Assembly (NCBI GenBank): GCA_018241405.1
Contig: JAFEDY010000037.1
Location: 12,361-76,360 of the forward strand
From: Pseudomonadota bacterium
Lineage (GTDB): Bacteria; Pseudomonadota; Gammaproteobacteria; Burkholderiales; Burkholderiaceae_C
Direction: 5' to 3'
DNA length: 64,000 nucleotides
This document shows, piece after piece, positions 49,134-57,260 of this stretch (its first letter is position 1; every line of letters starts with the position of its first letter). A program made the position numbers and the translations under genes. A model generated the notes under the pieces. It saw only the letters and a list, made by a program, of their open reading frames with translations, had not been told where the DNA came from and did no database searches.

Positions 49134-50339
49134 ATGAAACTCCTAGACGCCATCACCCAAGCGGCCCCCGCCATCGCCACCGTGCGCCGCGACATCCATG
49201 CCCACCCCGAGCTGTGCTTCAAGGAGGAACGCACGGCTGACGTGATCGCCGCCAAGCTCACCGAATGGGGCATCCCCATTCACCGCGGTATGGGCACGAC
49301 GGGCGTGGTGGGCATAGTGCACGGCCGCGACGGCGGTGCCTGTGGGCGCGCCGTGGGCCTGCGCGCCGACATCGACGCACTGCCCATGCAGGAGTTCAAC
49401 ACCTTTGCCCATGCCAGCACGCATGCGGGCAAGATGCACGCCTGCGGCCACGACGGCCACACGGCCATGCTGCTGGCGGCGGCGCATTACTTTGCCGGGC
49501 ATCGCGACTTCGACGGCACGGTGTACCTGATCTTCCAGCCCGCCGAGGAGGGCGGCGGCGGCGCGCGCGAGATGATCAAGGACGGCCTGTTCGAGCGCTT
49601 CCCCATGCAGGCCGTGTTCGGCATGCACAACTGGCCCGGCATGGCCGCGGGCTGCTTTGCCGTGAGCCCGGGGCCGGTGATGGCCTCGTCCAACGAGTTC
49701 AAGATCACCATCCACGGCAAGGGCAGCCATGGCGCCATGCCGCACCTGGGCATCGACCCCGTGCCCGTGGCCTGCCAGATGGTGCAGGCCTTCCAGACCA
49801 TCATCAGCCGCAACAAGAAGCCGATCGAGGCCGGCGTGATCTCGGTGACCATGATCCAGGCCGGCGAGGCCACCAACGTGGTGCCCGACTTCTGCGTGCT
49901 GCAGGGCACGGTGCGCACCTTCTCCGTCGATCTGCTGGACATGATCGAGCGGCGCATGCGCCAGGTGGCCGAGCACACCTGCGCGGCCTTCGAGGCGCGC
50001 TGCGAATTCGAGTTCGTGCGCAACTACCCGCCCACGATCAACTCCGAGGCCGAGGCCGAGTTTGCGCGCCGGGTCATGGTCGGCATCGTGGGCGAGCAGA
50101 ATGTGCTGGCGCAGGAGCCCACGGGCGGCGCCGAGGATTTCTCCTTCATGCTGCAGGCCAGGCCGGGTGCCTATGTGTTCATCGCCAACGGCGACGGCGA
50201 CCACCGCGACATGGGCCATGGCGCCGGCCCCTGCACGCTGCACAACCCGAGCTACGACTTCAACGACGAGCTCATCCCGCTGGGCGGCACCTACTGGGTG
50301 GAGCTGGCGCGCCAGTGGTTGGCCGCACCTACGGCGTAA
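49134..50339 (+). CDS. M20 family amidohydrolase (hippurate hydrolase type)
   Basis: A 401-residue zinc/manganese amidohydrolase of the M20D group, which cleaves N-acyl amino acids such as hippurate or N-acetyl amino acids. RRDIHAHPELCFKEERTADV is the family start, then GLRADIDALPMQE with the catalytic Asp, HACGHDGHTAMLLAAAH with metal ligands, FQPAEEGGGGAREMI with the catalytic glutamates, and GTVRTFSVDLLDMIERRM. I start at ATG 49134, where similarity begins. It is followed 58 bases later by the acyl-CoA-binding protein gene. The natural substrate cannot be named. Confidence 0.9.
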   Translation: MKLLDAITQAAPAIATVRRDIHAHPELCFKEERTADVIAAKLTEWGIPIHRGMGTTGVVGIVHGRDGGACGRAVGLRADIDALPMQEFNTFAHASTHAGKMHACGHDGHTAMLLAAAHYFAGHRDFDGTVYLIFQPAEEGGGGAREMIKDGLFERFPMQAVFGMHNWPGMAAGCFAVSPGPVMASSNEFKITIHGKGSHGAMPHLGIDPVPVACQMVQAFQTIISRNKKPIEAGVISVTMIQAGEATNVVPDFCVLQGTVRTFSVDLLDMIERRMRQVAEHTCAAFEARCEFEFVRNYPPTINSEAEAEFARRVMVGIVGEQNVLAQEPTGGAEDFSFMLQARPGAYVFIANGDGDHRDMGHGAGPCTLHNPSYDFNDELIPLGGTYWVELARQWLAAPTA

Positions 50340-50397
50340 ATAAAAGCACGATCGTTCGCGTTTTGACTACACTGTGGGTTTTTATCAGGAGACTCGC

Positions 50398-50655
50398 ATG
50401 TCCGACCTCAACGCCGCGTTCGAAGCCGCCGTCGCCCATTCCAAGCTGCTGACCGAGCGCCCGGACAACCCGACGCTGCTGAAGATCTACGCGCTGTACA
50501 AGCAGGCCACCGAGGGCGACAACGCCGAGAAGAAGCCCAGCTTCTCCGACATCGTGGGACGCGCCAAATGGGACGCCTGGGAAAAGCTCAAGGGCACGGG
50601 CGGCGACGCGGCCAGGCAGCAGTACATTGATCTGATCGAATCCCTGCGTGCTTGA
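50398..50655 (+). CDS. Acyl-CoA-binding protein
   Basis: A small 85-residue cytoplasmic four-helix protein that binds long-chain acyl-CoA. LNAAFEAAVAHSKLLTERPDN, then LLKIYALYKQATEGDN and RAKWDAWEKLKGTGGDAARQQYIDLIESL match the family well, including the Tyr and Lys residues of the ligand pocket (YALYKQAT, KWDAW). I start at ATG 50398, with CAGGAGA upstream. A possible -35 TTGACT lies about 20 bases before the start. A GC-rich repeat fills the gap after it. Confidence 0.93.
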   Translation: MSDLNAAFEAAVAHSKLLTERPDNPTLLKIYALYKQATEGDNAEKKPSFSDIVGRAKWDAWEKLKGTGGDAARQQYIDLIESLRA

Positions 50656-50661
50656 ATTCGA

Positions 50662-50785
50662 ACACCCCCCTGAGGCGCTTCGCGCCTTCCCCCCGCTCTC
50701 GCTGCGCTGCGCTACGCGGGCAGGGGGACGCCGCCAGCGCGGCGGGACGGCCCTTGCGCGGCGGCGGCCCTGGCCTTGGTTGCGC
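50662..50785. repeat. GC-rich interspersed repeat (family B), copy 2, intergenic
   Basis: This is a string of inverted runs: CCCCCCTGAGGCGCTTCGCG, a long CCCCCCG/CAGGGGG pair, then GACGCCGCCAGCGCGGCGGG and GGCCCTTGCGCGGCGGCGGCC. It fills most of the gap between the acyl-CoA-binding protein gene and the convergent aminopeptidase gene. It resembles a GC-rich dispersed repeat I associate with Comamonadaceae. It may act as a bidirectional terminator. Confidence 0.7.
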
Positions 50786-50821
50786 CAGTTTCATAGGGCG
50801 TGAGTAACGCATACCGCTGAA

Positions 50822-51946
50822 TCAATCGCCGCCGGCCGGCGGCGCCAGCGCCTTGAGCGCCTCCTGGCGCTCGGCCTGCGGCAGCCGGGCCAGCGCCCGC
50901 ACGGCTGCATGAAAGCGCGGCCAGTCGCGGCCCTCGCGCTCAAACAGCGCCATGAAGGCCGGCACCAGGTCGTCATAGGCGCCCTGGGCCGCAAAGCTGG
51001 CGTTGTTCGCCTCGCGCACCCAGTGGTCCAGGGCCGCGAGCTGCGTGGGCGCCATTCTCTCGGCCAGCCAGCGCGTGCGCAGCGCGGCATAGTCTGAGTG
51101 AAACTGTCGCATTGCTTCTGTTTTCATAGCTGTCAGCGCTTGGTAGCCGGTCGTTCCGCCCGTATCTGATGCATAAATTTCGGCCAGGCGCGCGCGCGTG
51201 GCACCGGTCAGGGCGCGAAACTGAGAACGGCGCTGCTCACTGGCGGCGTATTGGGCACGCACCGCGGGCGTGGAATGCACCTCTAGCCAGCGCTGCACGC
51301 CCAGGCGTTCCACGGCGGTGGCATAGGACTCGTTGAACGCCGTATCGCCCTCGGCATAGACCTGCTGGTGCGCCAGCTCATGGAACAAGAGGCGCACAAA
51401 GTCGCCTTCGGGCCAGGTGATGAAGGTGGACAGCAGCGGGTCGCCGCCCAGCCAGTTGGAATAGCCCAGCGTGGAGTAGGCGGGCACGCCGTACACATTG
51501 ACCTCCAGGCCCGTGGCCGCCAGCTTCTCCCCTTCGGCGCGGGCGTCGGCCTCCCGAAAATAGCCGCGGTAGCCTATGCAGCCGGTGATGGGAAAGCACC
51601 AGCGGTAGAGCTGCAGCGAATAGGGCCCGGCCGCCACCACGTTCCACACGGCGGCGCTGCGATCCAGGCGCGCAAAGCGCCGGTAGCTGGCGTTGTCGGG
51701 CAGCCCCAGGTCGGTCACGGCGAAGGCGCGCGCCTTCCGCGCCAGTTCCAACCGTGCACGCAGCGGCGCCGGGGTGTCAGGGTTGTCAATCCATTCCTGC
51801 ACCGGGCGCGCCGCCTGCAGCAACGCCAGATGCCCGCGCAGCGACTGCCAGTAGTAGCCCAGCTGGCCGCCCGGCTGCGCGCAGCCGGCGAGCAGCAGGG
51901 CGCTGGCCAGCAGCAGGGATCGGAGCAGGGGCGCGGTGGCGGTCAT
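50822..51946 (-). CDS. Zinc-dependent aminopeptidase-like lipoprotein
   Basis: A 374-residue lipoprotein of the putative aminopeptidase family found in proteobacteria. The signal ends in LLLAGC with lipidated C22. Zinc ligands are H189 and H193 in FHELAHQQVY, with E190 catalytic and E206 in FNESYATAVE as the likely third ligand. GYYWQSLRGHLALLQAARPV near the mature N-terminus and AYSTLGYSNWLGGDPLLSTF are further family motifs. I start at the second ATG (51946), which gives a normal signal peptide; ATG 51961 is the alternative. Residues about 256-278 come from an in-frame copy of the interspersed stem-loop repeat. Confidence 0.8.
   Translation of the reverse strand: MTATAPLLRSLLLASALLLAGCAQPGGQLGYYWQSLRGHLALLQAARPVQEWIDNPDTPAPLRARLELARKARAFAVTDLGLPDNASYRRFARLDRSAAVWNVVAAGPYSLQLYRWCFPITGCIGYRGYFREADARAEGEKLAATGLEVNVYGVPAYSTLGYSNWLGGDPLLSTFITWPEGDFVRLLFHELAHQQVYAEGDTAFNESYATAVERLGVQRWLEVHSTPAVRAQYAASEQRRSQFRALTGATRARLAEIYASDTGGTTGYQALTAMKTEAMRQFHSDYAALRTRWLAERMAPTQLAALDHWVREANNASFAAQGAYDDLVPAFMALFEREGRDWPRFHAAVRALARLPQAERQEALKALAPPAGGD
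51115..51181 (+). repeat. Interspersed stem-loop repeat (family A), copy 6, inside the aminopeptidase gene
   Basis: Plus strand TTTTCATAGCTGTCAGCGCT, then TGGTAGCC and an AT-rich end GATGCATAAATTT. It matches the family core (ATAGCT-GT-CAGCGCTT), with the second arm degraded. It lies in frame in the C-terminal third of the protein. Confidence 0.72.
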
Positions 51947-51990
51947 GGTGGGCGGCAGCATAACAAGCGCGTTGCCTTCACAATGCCGCC

Positions 51991-52647
51991 ATGTCTGACG
52001 CCAGCAATACTCCCGACAGTAGCGGCCTGTTCACGGACGAAGACGGCCATGCGCGCTGCTTCTGGTGCCGCGCCTCGCCGCTGTACCGCCACTACCACGA
52101 CCATGAATGGGGCTTCCCCGTGGTCGATGAGCGCCGGCTGTTCGAGAAGCTGTGCCTGGAGGGCTTCCAGGCGGGCCTGTCGTGGATCACCATCCTGAAC
52201 AAGCGCGAGGCCTTCCGCGCCGCCATGGCGAACTTCGAGGCCGAGGAACTGGCGCGCTTTGGCCCGGCCGATGTCGAGCGCCTGCTGGGCAATGCGGCCA
52301 TCGTGCGCCACCGCGGCAAGATTGCGTCTGCCATCCACAACGCGCGGCGCGTGCTGGAGCTGCGCGAAGAATTCGGCTCGCTGGCCGCCTATGTCTGGCG
52401 CTACGCGCCGCAGGCGGCACAGCAGCGGCCCGCGCGCATGACGGTGACTGTCGTGCGCGCGCTCACCACCTCTCATGCTGCGACGGCGCTGTCCAAGGAC
52501 CTGAAGAAACGCGGTTTCAGCTTTGTTGGCCCCACGACCATGTATGCCTTCATGCAGGCCATGGGCCTGGTCAACGACCATATCGAGGGCTGCGGCGCGC
52601 GTGCAGCGGCCGAGGCGGCGCGCGCCGCCTTCGTGCCGCCGCAATGA
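51991..52647 (+). CDS. tag: DNA-3-methyladenine glycosylase I (Tag)
   Basis: Removes 3-methyladenine from alkylated DNA, the first step of base-excision repair. It has 218 residues. The family pattern is complete: CFWC and YHDHEWGFPVVDERRLFEKLCLEGFQAGLSWITIL, then VRHRGKIASAIHNARRVLEL and FSFVGPTTMYAFMQAMGLVNDH. Cys/His residues of the zinc site (early C and H plus the late H and C in NDHIEGC) are present. It is divergent from the aminopeptidase gene with 44 bases between starts. Confidence 0.93.
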   Translation: MSDASNTPDSSGLFTDEDGHARCFWCRASPLYRHYHDHEWGFPVVDERRLFEKLCLEGFQAGLSWITILNKREAFRAAMANFEAEELARFGPADVERLLGNAAIVRHRGKIASAIHNARRVLELREEFGSLAAYVWRYAPQAAQQRPARMTVTVVRALTTSHAATALSKDLKKRGFSFVGPTTMYAFMQAMGLVNDHIEGCGARAAAEAARAAFVPPQ

Positions 52648-52672
52648 AAAACAGCCCTCCGAGGAGGGCTGT
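52646..52672 (-). terminator. Intrinsic terminator for the small basic protein gene
   Basis: ACAGCCCTCC (52651-52660) pairs with GGAGGGCTGT (52663-52672). On the minus strand the stem is followed by TTTTTC, giving a classical terminator for the 53-residue gene. It overlaps the tag stop codon. Confidence 0.8.
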
Positions 52673-52700
52673 ACGGTCGCGCGCAGGCAGTGATGCAGGA

Positions 52701-52862
52701 TCAGCCGTGGCGCTTGCCCGTGTTCTTCTTGCTGCGCGTGTGCGAGCCACGCTCCAGGCTCACGCGCTGGCCGCGGCCGTGCGTGGCCACGGGCATGCCG
52801 GGCATGGGGGTGGGGCGGGGGCTGCGCTTGCGATCTGCTTCGGTGACGATTTTGTTGCCCAT
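52701..52862 (-). CDS. Small basic protein of unknown function (53 residues)
   Basis: A short gene starting at ATG 52862 with GGAG five bases upstream and ending in its own intrinsic terminator. The product MGNKIVTEADRKRSPRP... has 53 residues, is strongly basic (many Lys, Arg and His) and has no membrane segment. The C-terminus is rich in Arg, Ser, Lys and Asn (SHTRSKKNTGKRHG). It might bind nucleic acid, but that rests only on charge. I recognise no family. The clean ribosome-binding site and terminator make it a real gene rather than a chance frame. It is divergent from cfa. Confidence 0.6.
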   Translation of the reverse strand: MGNKIVTEADRKRSPRPTPMPGMPVATHGRGQRVSLERGSHTRSKKNTGKRHG

Positions 52863-53033
52863 GGTGGCTCCTGCAAAAAGTGGACGATGAAAACCCGCTA
52901 TTAGGCCATAGACGCGAAGCCCTTGGGTGCGCCTTGTCAGCCAAGGCCCCACCCGGCCGTCGGTCAGATGCCATTGACGGCGGCACTCCGGGCCTACAAG
53001 AATCGCGTTTTCGCAAAGCAAGGAGGGCACGAC

Positions 53034-54350
53034 ATGAGGCATCTGCTCGAATCCCTTGAGACCAGCCTTGCCCAGTCGCCGGTGCGCATCGCCGTGGAGC
53101 TGCCAGGTGGCATGCGCCTGGGCAATTCCAAGGCCGACCTGCGCCTGCGTTTTCACGACCGCATGGCCCTTGTGGCCCTGGCCATGGGCGAGATCGGCAA
53201 CGTGGGCGCGGCCATCGTCGAGGGGCGCGTGGAGCTGGAGGGCAGCATGCGCCAGCTCATGGCAGCGGCGGCGGCGATGCTGCGCTTTGACCCGGCGCGC
53301 GACGAGCAGGTGAAGTGGTGGCGGCGCGTGCTGCTGCGCGCGCGCTCGCGGGCGCAGCACACCCGCGCCCAGGACGCGCAGCATATCGAGTACCACTACG
53401 ACCTGTCCGACGCGTTCTACGCGCTATGGCTGGACCCGCGGCGCGTCTATTCCTGCGCCTATTTCCGCCAGAGCGGCATGAGCCTGGCGCAGGCGCAGGA
53501 GGCCAAGCTCGACCATATTTGCAAGAAGCTCCTGCTGCGCCCGGGCGAGCGCTTTCTGGACATCGGCGCGGGCTGGGGCGGCCTGCTGCTGTGGGCCGCC
53601 GAGCACTACGGCGTGGACGCCACCGGCATCACCCTGTCGCACCACCAGCATGTCTATGTGCAGCGGCTCATCGAGGAGCGCGGACTGCAGGGCCGTGTGC
53701 GCATGCAGCTGCTCGACTACCGCGCGCTGCAGGTGAGTGAGCCCTTCGACAAGATCGCCTCGGTCGGCATGTTCGAGCATGTGGGCCACGCGCAGATGGG
53801 CCATTACTTCGCCACCGTGCACCGCCTGCTGCGCCCCGGCGGCCTGCTGATGAACCATGGCATCACGGCCGGCGGGCTGGACAATACGGGAGGCCTGGGC
53901 GCTGGCATGGGCGACTTCATTGAGCGCTACATCTTCCCCGGCGGCGAACTCATGCATGTCAGCCGGGCGCTGCAGGAAATGGCGCGCTCGGGCCTGGAAA
54001 TGGTGGACACGGAAAACCTGCGCCCGCACTACGCGCGCACGCTATGGGCCTGGTCCGACGCGCTGGAGGCCAGGCTCGACGAGGCGCGGCGCATCCTGAT
54101 GGGGCAGCAAGCGGCGGACCAGGGCGAAAAGGCGCTGCGCGCCTACCGCCTGTACCTGGCGGGCTGTGCGCTGGCGTTCGAGCATGGCTGGATTGCGCTG
54201 CACCAGATGCTGGCCGCGCGCCCCTCGGGCGACGTTGCGGGCGGAGCGCTCAGGGGCGCGCAATCCGACTATCCTTTCAACCGCACCTATATGTACGAAG
54301 ACCGGTCCGCGGCGCGCACCGTGCCCGGGCTTGTTCCGTTGGACCCATAG
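53034..54350 (+). CDS. cfa: Cyclopropane-fatty-acyl-phospholipid synthase family methyltransferase
   Basis: Transfers a methyl group from S-adenosylmethionine to the double bond of unsaturated membrane lipids, making cyclopropane fatty acids that protect against acid and other stress. It has 438 residues. An N-terminal lipid-binding domain (about 1-125) precedes the methyltransferase: YHYDLSDAFYALWLDPRRVYSCAYF, the SAM motif FLDIGAGWGGLLLWAAEHYGV, and SVGMFEHVGHAQM. AAGGAGGG precedes ATG 53034. The DUF1840 gene follows 14 bases later. Other SAM-dependent lipid methyltransferases share this fold, so the exact product may vary. Confidence 0.9.
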   Translation: MRHLLESLETSLAQSPVRIAVELPGGMRLGNSKADLRLRFHDRMALVALAMGEIGNVGAAIVEGRVELEGSMRQLMAAAAAMLRFDPARDEQVKWWRRVLLRARSRAQHTRAQDAQHIEYHYDLSDAFYALWLDPRRVYSCAYFRQSGMSLAQAQEAKLDHICKKLLLRPGERFLDIGAGWGGLLLWAAEHYGVDATGITLSHHQHVYVQRLIEERGLQGRVRMQLLDYRALQVSEPFDKIASVGMFEHVGHAQMGHYFATVHRLLRPGGLLMNHGITAGGLDNTGGLGAGMGDFIERYIFPGGELMHVSRALQEMARSGLEMVDTENLRPHYARTLWAWSDALEARLDEARRILMGQQAADQGEKALRAYRLYLAGCALAFEHGWIALHQMLAARPSGDVAGGALRGAQSDYPFNRTYMYEDRSAARTVPGLVPLDP

Positions 54351-54364
54351 CACACCGCATCCCT

Positions 54365-54685
54365 ATGCTCTTCAAATTCAAGTCCCGCGCCACGGCCGAC
54401 CTCATCATGCTCGAGCCCAATGGCCGCCAACTGCTGGAGCTCATCGGCAAGACGCCCGATCCCCATGGCATCGTGACGGCGGTGCAGATTCCGGCCGCCA
54501 TTGCCGCCCTGGAGGCAGCCGTGGCCGCGGACGAGGCCCATGCCGGCGCGAGCGCCGACGAAGATGAGGGCGCCGACGACACGCAGCAGCCGCCGCGCGA
54601 CAGCGTGCGCCTGCGCCAGCGCGCGACCCCGTTCATCGACATGCTGCGCCGCAGCGCCGCCGAAGACCACGACGTGATCTGGTGA
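54365..54685 (+). CDS. DUF1840 family small protein
   Basis: A 106-residue conserved protein of the DUF1840 family, function unknown. The first half (MLFKFKSRATADLIMLEPNG, then RQLLELIGKTPDPHGIVT) is the conserved part. The second half has an acidic stretch (ADEDEGADDTQ) followed by RQRATPFIDMLRRSAAEDHDVIW, which ends the family pattern. It starts 14 bases after cfa and is likely cotranscribed with it. No signal or membrane segment is visible. Confidence 0.78.
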   Translation: MLFKFKSRATADLIMLEPNGRQLLELIGKTPDPHGIVTAVQIPAAIAALEAAVAADEAHAGASADEDEGADDTQQPPRDSVRLRQRATPFIDMLRRSAAEDHDVIW

Positions 54686-54863
54686 ACGACGCGAGCCCAG
54701 GTGCGGTGCAGCGCCATACGGCGGTCTCAAATCCGAAGTACGACACCCCACGGCGGGTGGCTTCGGGCGTGGCTCCCCTCAGTCTCTCAGGGCTTGGACG
54801 ACCCGGGGTGCGGCCAACAGGTCAATGGCTGCTGGCCGTCCTCAAAGGGTGGTGTGGTGAGGC

Positions 54864-55853
54864 TCAGTCCGCGTAGGTGCCTGCGGCCTTGATGACCGCA
54901 CCCCATTTCGCGATCTCGGCCTGCACGAACTTCTTGTGCTCGGCCGGTTCAACGCGCTTGTCGGTGGCGATGACGGCGCCCAGGGCCTCCTCGCGCTTGA
55001 TGAAGTCCGGATCCTTGAGCGCCACCTTGAGTGCATCGTTGATGCTCTTGACCACGGCCGCGGGCGTGCCCTTGGGGGCATACAGGCCGTGCCAGATGGT
55101 GACCGAGAAGTCCTTCATGCCGGCTTCCTGCAGCGTGGGCAGGTCCTTGAGCAGCGGCATGCTCAGGCGCTTGGCCGTGGTGACGGCGTAGGCCTTGACC
55201 TTCTTGGCCTCGATCTGGCCTGTGGTGTTGGTGGTCTGGTCGCACAGCAGGTCCACCTGGTTGCCCATCAGGTCGGCGATGGCGGGCGCGGCGCCCTTGT
55301 AGGGCACGGGCGTCATCTCGGTCTTGAGCGCGCTCTGGAACATCAGGCCGCACAGGTGCGAGGCAGAGCCCACACCGGCATTGGCCAGGTTGACCTTGCC
55401 CTTGTTGGCGGCGATCCAGGCCGTGAGCTCCTTGTAGTTGTTGGCCGGCAGCGCGGGCTTGCCGATCAGCGTCATGGGCACGTCGTTGATGATGCCCAGG
55501 TACTCGAAGTCGTTCTCGACGTTGAACGCCAGCTTGCGGTACAGCGTGGGAATGGTGGCCATGCCGATGTGGTTGAGCAGCAGCGTGTAGCCATCGGGTG
55601 CGGCGCGCGCGACCTTGGCCGCGCCTATGGAGCTGCCGGCGCCGGCCGTGTTGTCCACAACGATGGTGGCGCCGCCCAGAGGCTTGCGCAGAGCCTCCGC
55701 CAGGTCACGCGCCACGCGGTCGGTGGGGCCGCCCGCCGTGAAGGGCACGACGATGGTGATGGTCTTGCCGGCCGCCGGATAGGTCTGAGCCGATGCGCCG
55801 AAGGTGGCCACGACGGCGACCACGCCCAGGGCGAGCTTGAAGAGTTGGTTCAT
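54864..55853 (-). CDS. Bug family tripartite tricarboxylate transporter receptor
   Basis: A 329-residue periplasmic binding protein of the Bug (TctC) family, large in Comamonadaceae, that collects small organic acids for tripartite transporters or acts alone. A signal peptide covers about residues 1-22 (VVAVVATFGASAQ). ITIVVPFTAGGPTDRVARDLAEAL and GAAKVARAAPDGYTLL are the conserved ligand-carboxylate motifs, and VPYKGAAPAIADLMGNQVDLLCD the second one. GAGGAG lies upstream of the ATG. No TctA or TctB gene is adjacent. It ends a minus-strand run that also holds liv and CoA-ligase genes, so its ligand may relate to those. Confidence 0.88.
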   Translation of the reverse strand: MNQLFKLALGVVAVVATFGASAQTYPAAGKTITIVVPFTAGGPTDRVARDLAEALRKPLGGATIVVDNTAGAGSSIGAAKVARAAPDGYTLLLNHIGMATIPTLYRKLAFNVENDFEYLGIINDVPMTLIGKPALPANNYKELTAWIAANKGKVNLANAGVGSASHLCGLMFQSALKTEMTPVPYKGAAPAIADLMGNQVDLLCDQTTNTTGQIEAKKVKAYAVTTAKRLSMPLLKDLPTLQEAGMKDFSVTIWHGLYAPKGTPAAVVKSINDALKVALKDPDFIKREEALGAVIATDKRVEPAEHKKFVQAEIAKWGAVIKAAGTYAD

Positions 55854-55925
55854 GATGCTCCTCGTCTTGTAGAAAAGGTGTGATGATAAGGACGAAGCCC
55901 CGCGCCCAGCTTGCGCGCCGTCAGT

Positions 55926-57179
55926 TCAACGGTAGCTGCGTGCGTCCTCGATCACCTTGCCGTCATTGGGCAGGCTGCCCGGCGGCAGCATCTGCACCTC
56001 GCCGCGCAGCTTGGTGACCTCGCGCAGCGTCTCGGCCAGCAGCTGTGCCAGGCCTGGGGCGGTCTCCAGGGTCTCGACCTGCAGCAGCATCTGGTCGTTG
56101 GCCATCTCGCCGCTGACCACCAGGCGCGCCTTGGTGATCTGTGGAAAGCGCTTGACCACGGCCGCCACCTGGCCCGGGTGCACGAACATGCCGCGCACCT
56201 TGGTGGTCTGGTCGGCGCGGCCCAGCCAGCCCTTGATGCGGGTGTTGGTGCGGCCCGTGGGGCAGGGGCCGGGCAGCACGGCCGACAGGTCGCCGGTGCC
56301 GAAGCGGATCAGCGGGTAGTCGGGGTTCAGCGTGGTCACGACCAGCTCACCCACCTCGCCCTCGGGGACGGGGTCGCCGGTGCCGGGGCGCACGATCTCG
56401 ACGATCACGCCCTCGTCCAGCACCAGACCCTCGCGTGCGGCGGTCTCGTAGGCGATCAGGCCCAGGTCGGCCGTGCCGTAGCACTGGTAGCCGGTCACGC
56501 CCTGCTGCGCCAACCAGTCGCGCAGCGAGGGCGGGAAGGCCTCGGCCGACAGCAAGGCCTTGGTCAGGCTGGGCAGCTTGACGCCCATCTCGGCGGCCTT
56601 CTCCAGGATGATCTTCAGGAAGCTGGGCGTGCCGATGTAGCCCGCGGGCCGCAGGTCGGCCATGGCCTGCACCTGCTGTTCGGTCTGGCCCGTGCCGCCC
56701 GGAAATACCGTGCAGCCCAGCGCGATGGCGCCGCATTCCATCATCGAGCCGGCGGGAACGAAGTGGTAGGAAAAGCAGTTGTGCGCCAGCTCGCCCGCGC
56801 GAAAACCCGCGGCGTACAGCGCGCGCGCCATGCGCCAGTAGTCGGGCCGGGCGCCCTCGGGCTCATAGATGGGGCCGGGGCTGGCGAACACGCGCGGCAT
56901 GGCGGCGCCAAAGCCCATGCTGGCGAAGCCGCCGAAGGCATCTTGCGCGCGCCCGGCCTGCTGGCGCTCCTGCAGTTCATATTTGCGTGTCACGGGCAGC
57001 TGCGCCAGCGCCGCGCGGCTGGTGATGGTCTGGGCGTCGACGCCGGCCAGGATGCTGGCGAATGCGCCGCTGGCCTGCTGCGCATGGGCGATCTGCCGCG
57101 GCAGGGCGGCCATCAGGGCAGCTTCGCGCTCGTGCGCCGCGCGCGATTCCAGCGCGTCGTAAAACGGATTCATGGCCAT
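55926..57179 (-). CDS. Phenylacetate-CoA-ligase-like AMP-forming enzyme
   Basis: A 417-residue adenylate-forming enzyme of the PaaK type. PFYDALESRAAHEREAAL at the start matches PaaK-like N-termini, and YQCYGTADLGLIAYETAAREGLVLDEGVIVEIV holds the adenylate-binding motif with the catalytic Glu replaced by Leu/Gly-Leu-type residues. LIRFGTGDLSAVL and RIKGWLGRADQTTKVRGMFVHPGQV carry the hinge Asp and Lys/Arg. It most likely makes an aryl- or arylacetyl-CoA. The paa or box pathway is not seen nearby. GGAGAGC precedes ATG 57179. It is downstream of livF. Confidence 0.85.
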   Translation of the reverse strand: MAMNPFYDALESRAAHEREAALMAALPRQIAHAQQASGAFASILAGVDAQTITSRAALAQLPVTRKYELQERQQAGRAQDAFGGFASMGFGAAMPRVFASPGPIYEPEGARPDYWRMARALYAAGFRAGELAHNCFSYHFVPAGSMMECGAIALGCTVFPGGTGQTEQQVQAMADLRPAGYIGTPSFLKIILEKAAEMGVKLPSLTKALLSAEAFPPSLRDWLAQQGVTGYQCYGTADLGLIAYETAAREGLVLDEGVIVEIVRPGTGDPVPEGEVGELVVTTLNPDYPLIRFGTGDLSAVLPGPCPTGRTNTRIKGWLGRADQTTKVRGMFVHPGQVAAVVKRFPQITKARLVVSGEMANDQMLLQVETLETAPGLAQLLAETLREVTKLRGEVQMLPPGSLPNDGKVIEDARSYR

Positions 57180-57205
57180 GCTCTCCTACGCGTTTGGAGT
57201 ATTGG

Positions 57206-57256
57206 TGAAAATGGTTGCCAGCGCTTGCCAGTCAAACGCGAGTAGCTATGAAAGTT
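57206..57256 (-). repeat. Interspersed stem-loop repeat (family A), copy 7, between livF and the PaaK-like gene
   Basis: Read on the minus strand: TTTCATAGCTACTCGCGTTT, then GACTGGCAAGCGCTGGCAACCATTTTC. It shows the ATAGCT core and the AAGCGCT arm with a mutated first arm. It fills nearly the whole 81-base gap between livF and the PaaK-like gene. Confidence 0.72.
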
Positions 57257-57260
57257 GCTG

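Noticed and set aside
54682..54876. 64-codon plus-strand frame overlapping the DUF1840 stop (GTGA)
   Set aside because: The overlap could suggest coupling, but the sequence has no family, no ribosome-binding site of note, and runs into the convergent Bug gene. The 178-base gap (54686-54863) otherwise shows only weak inverted repeats.
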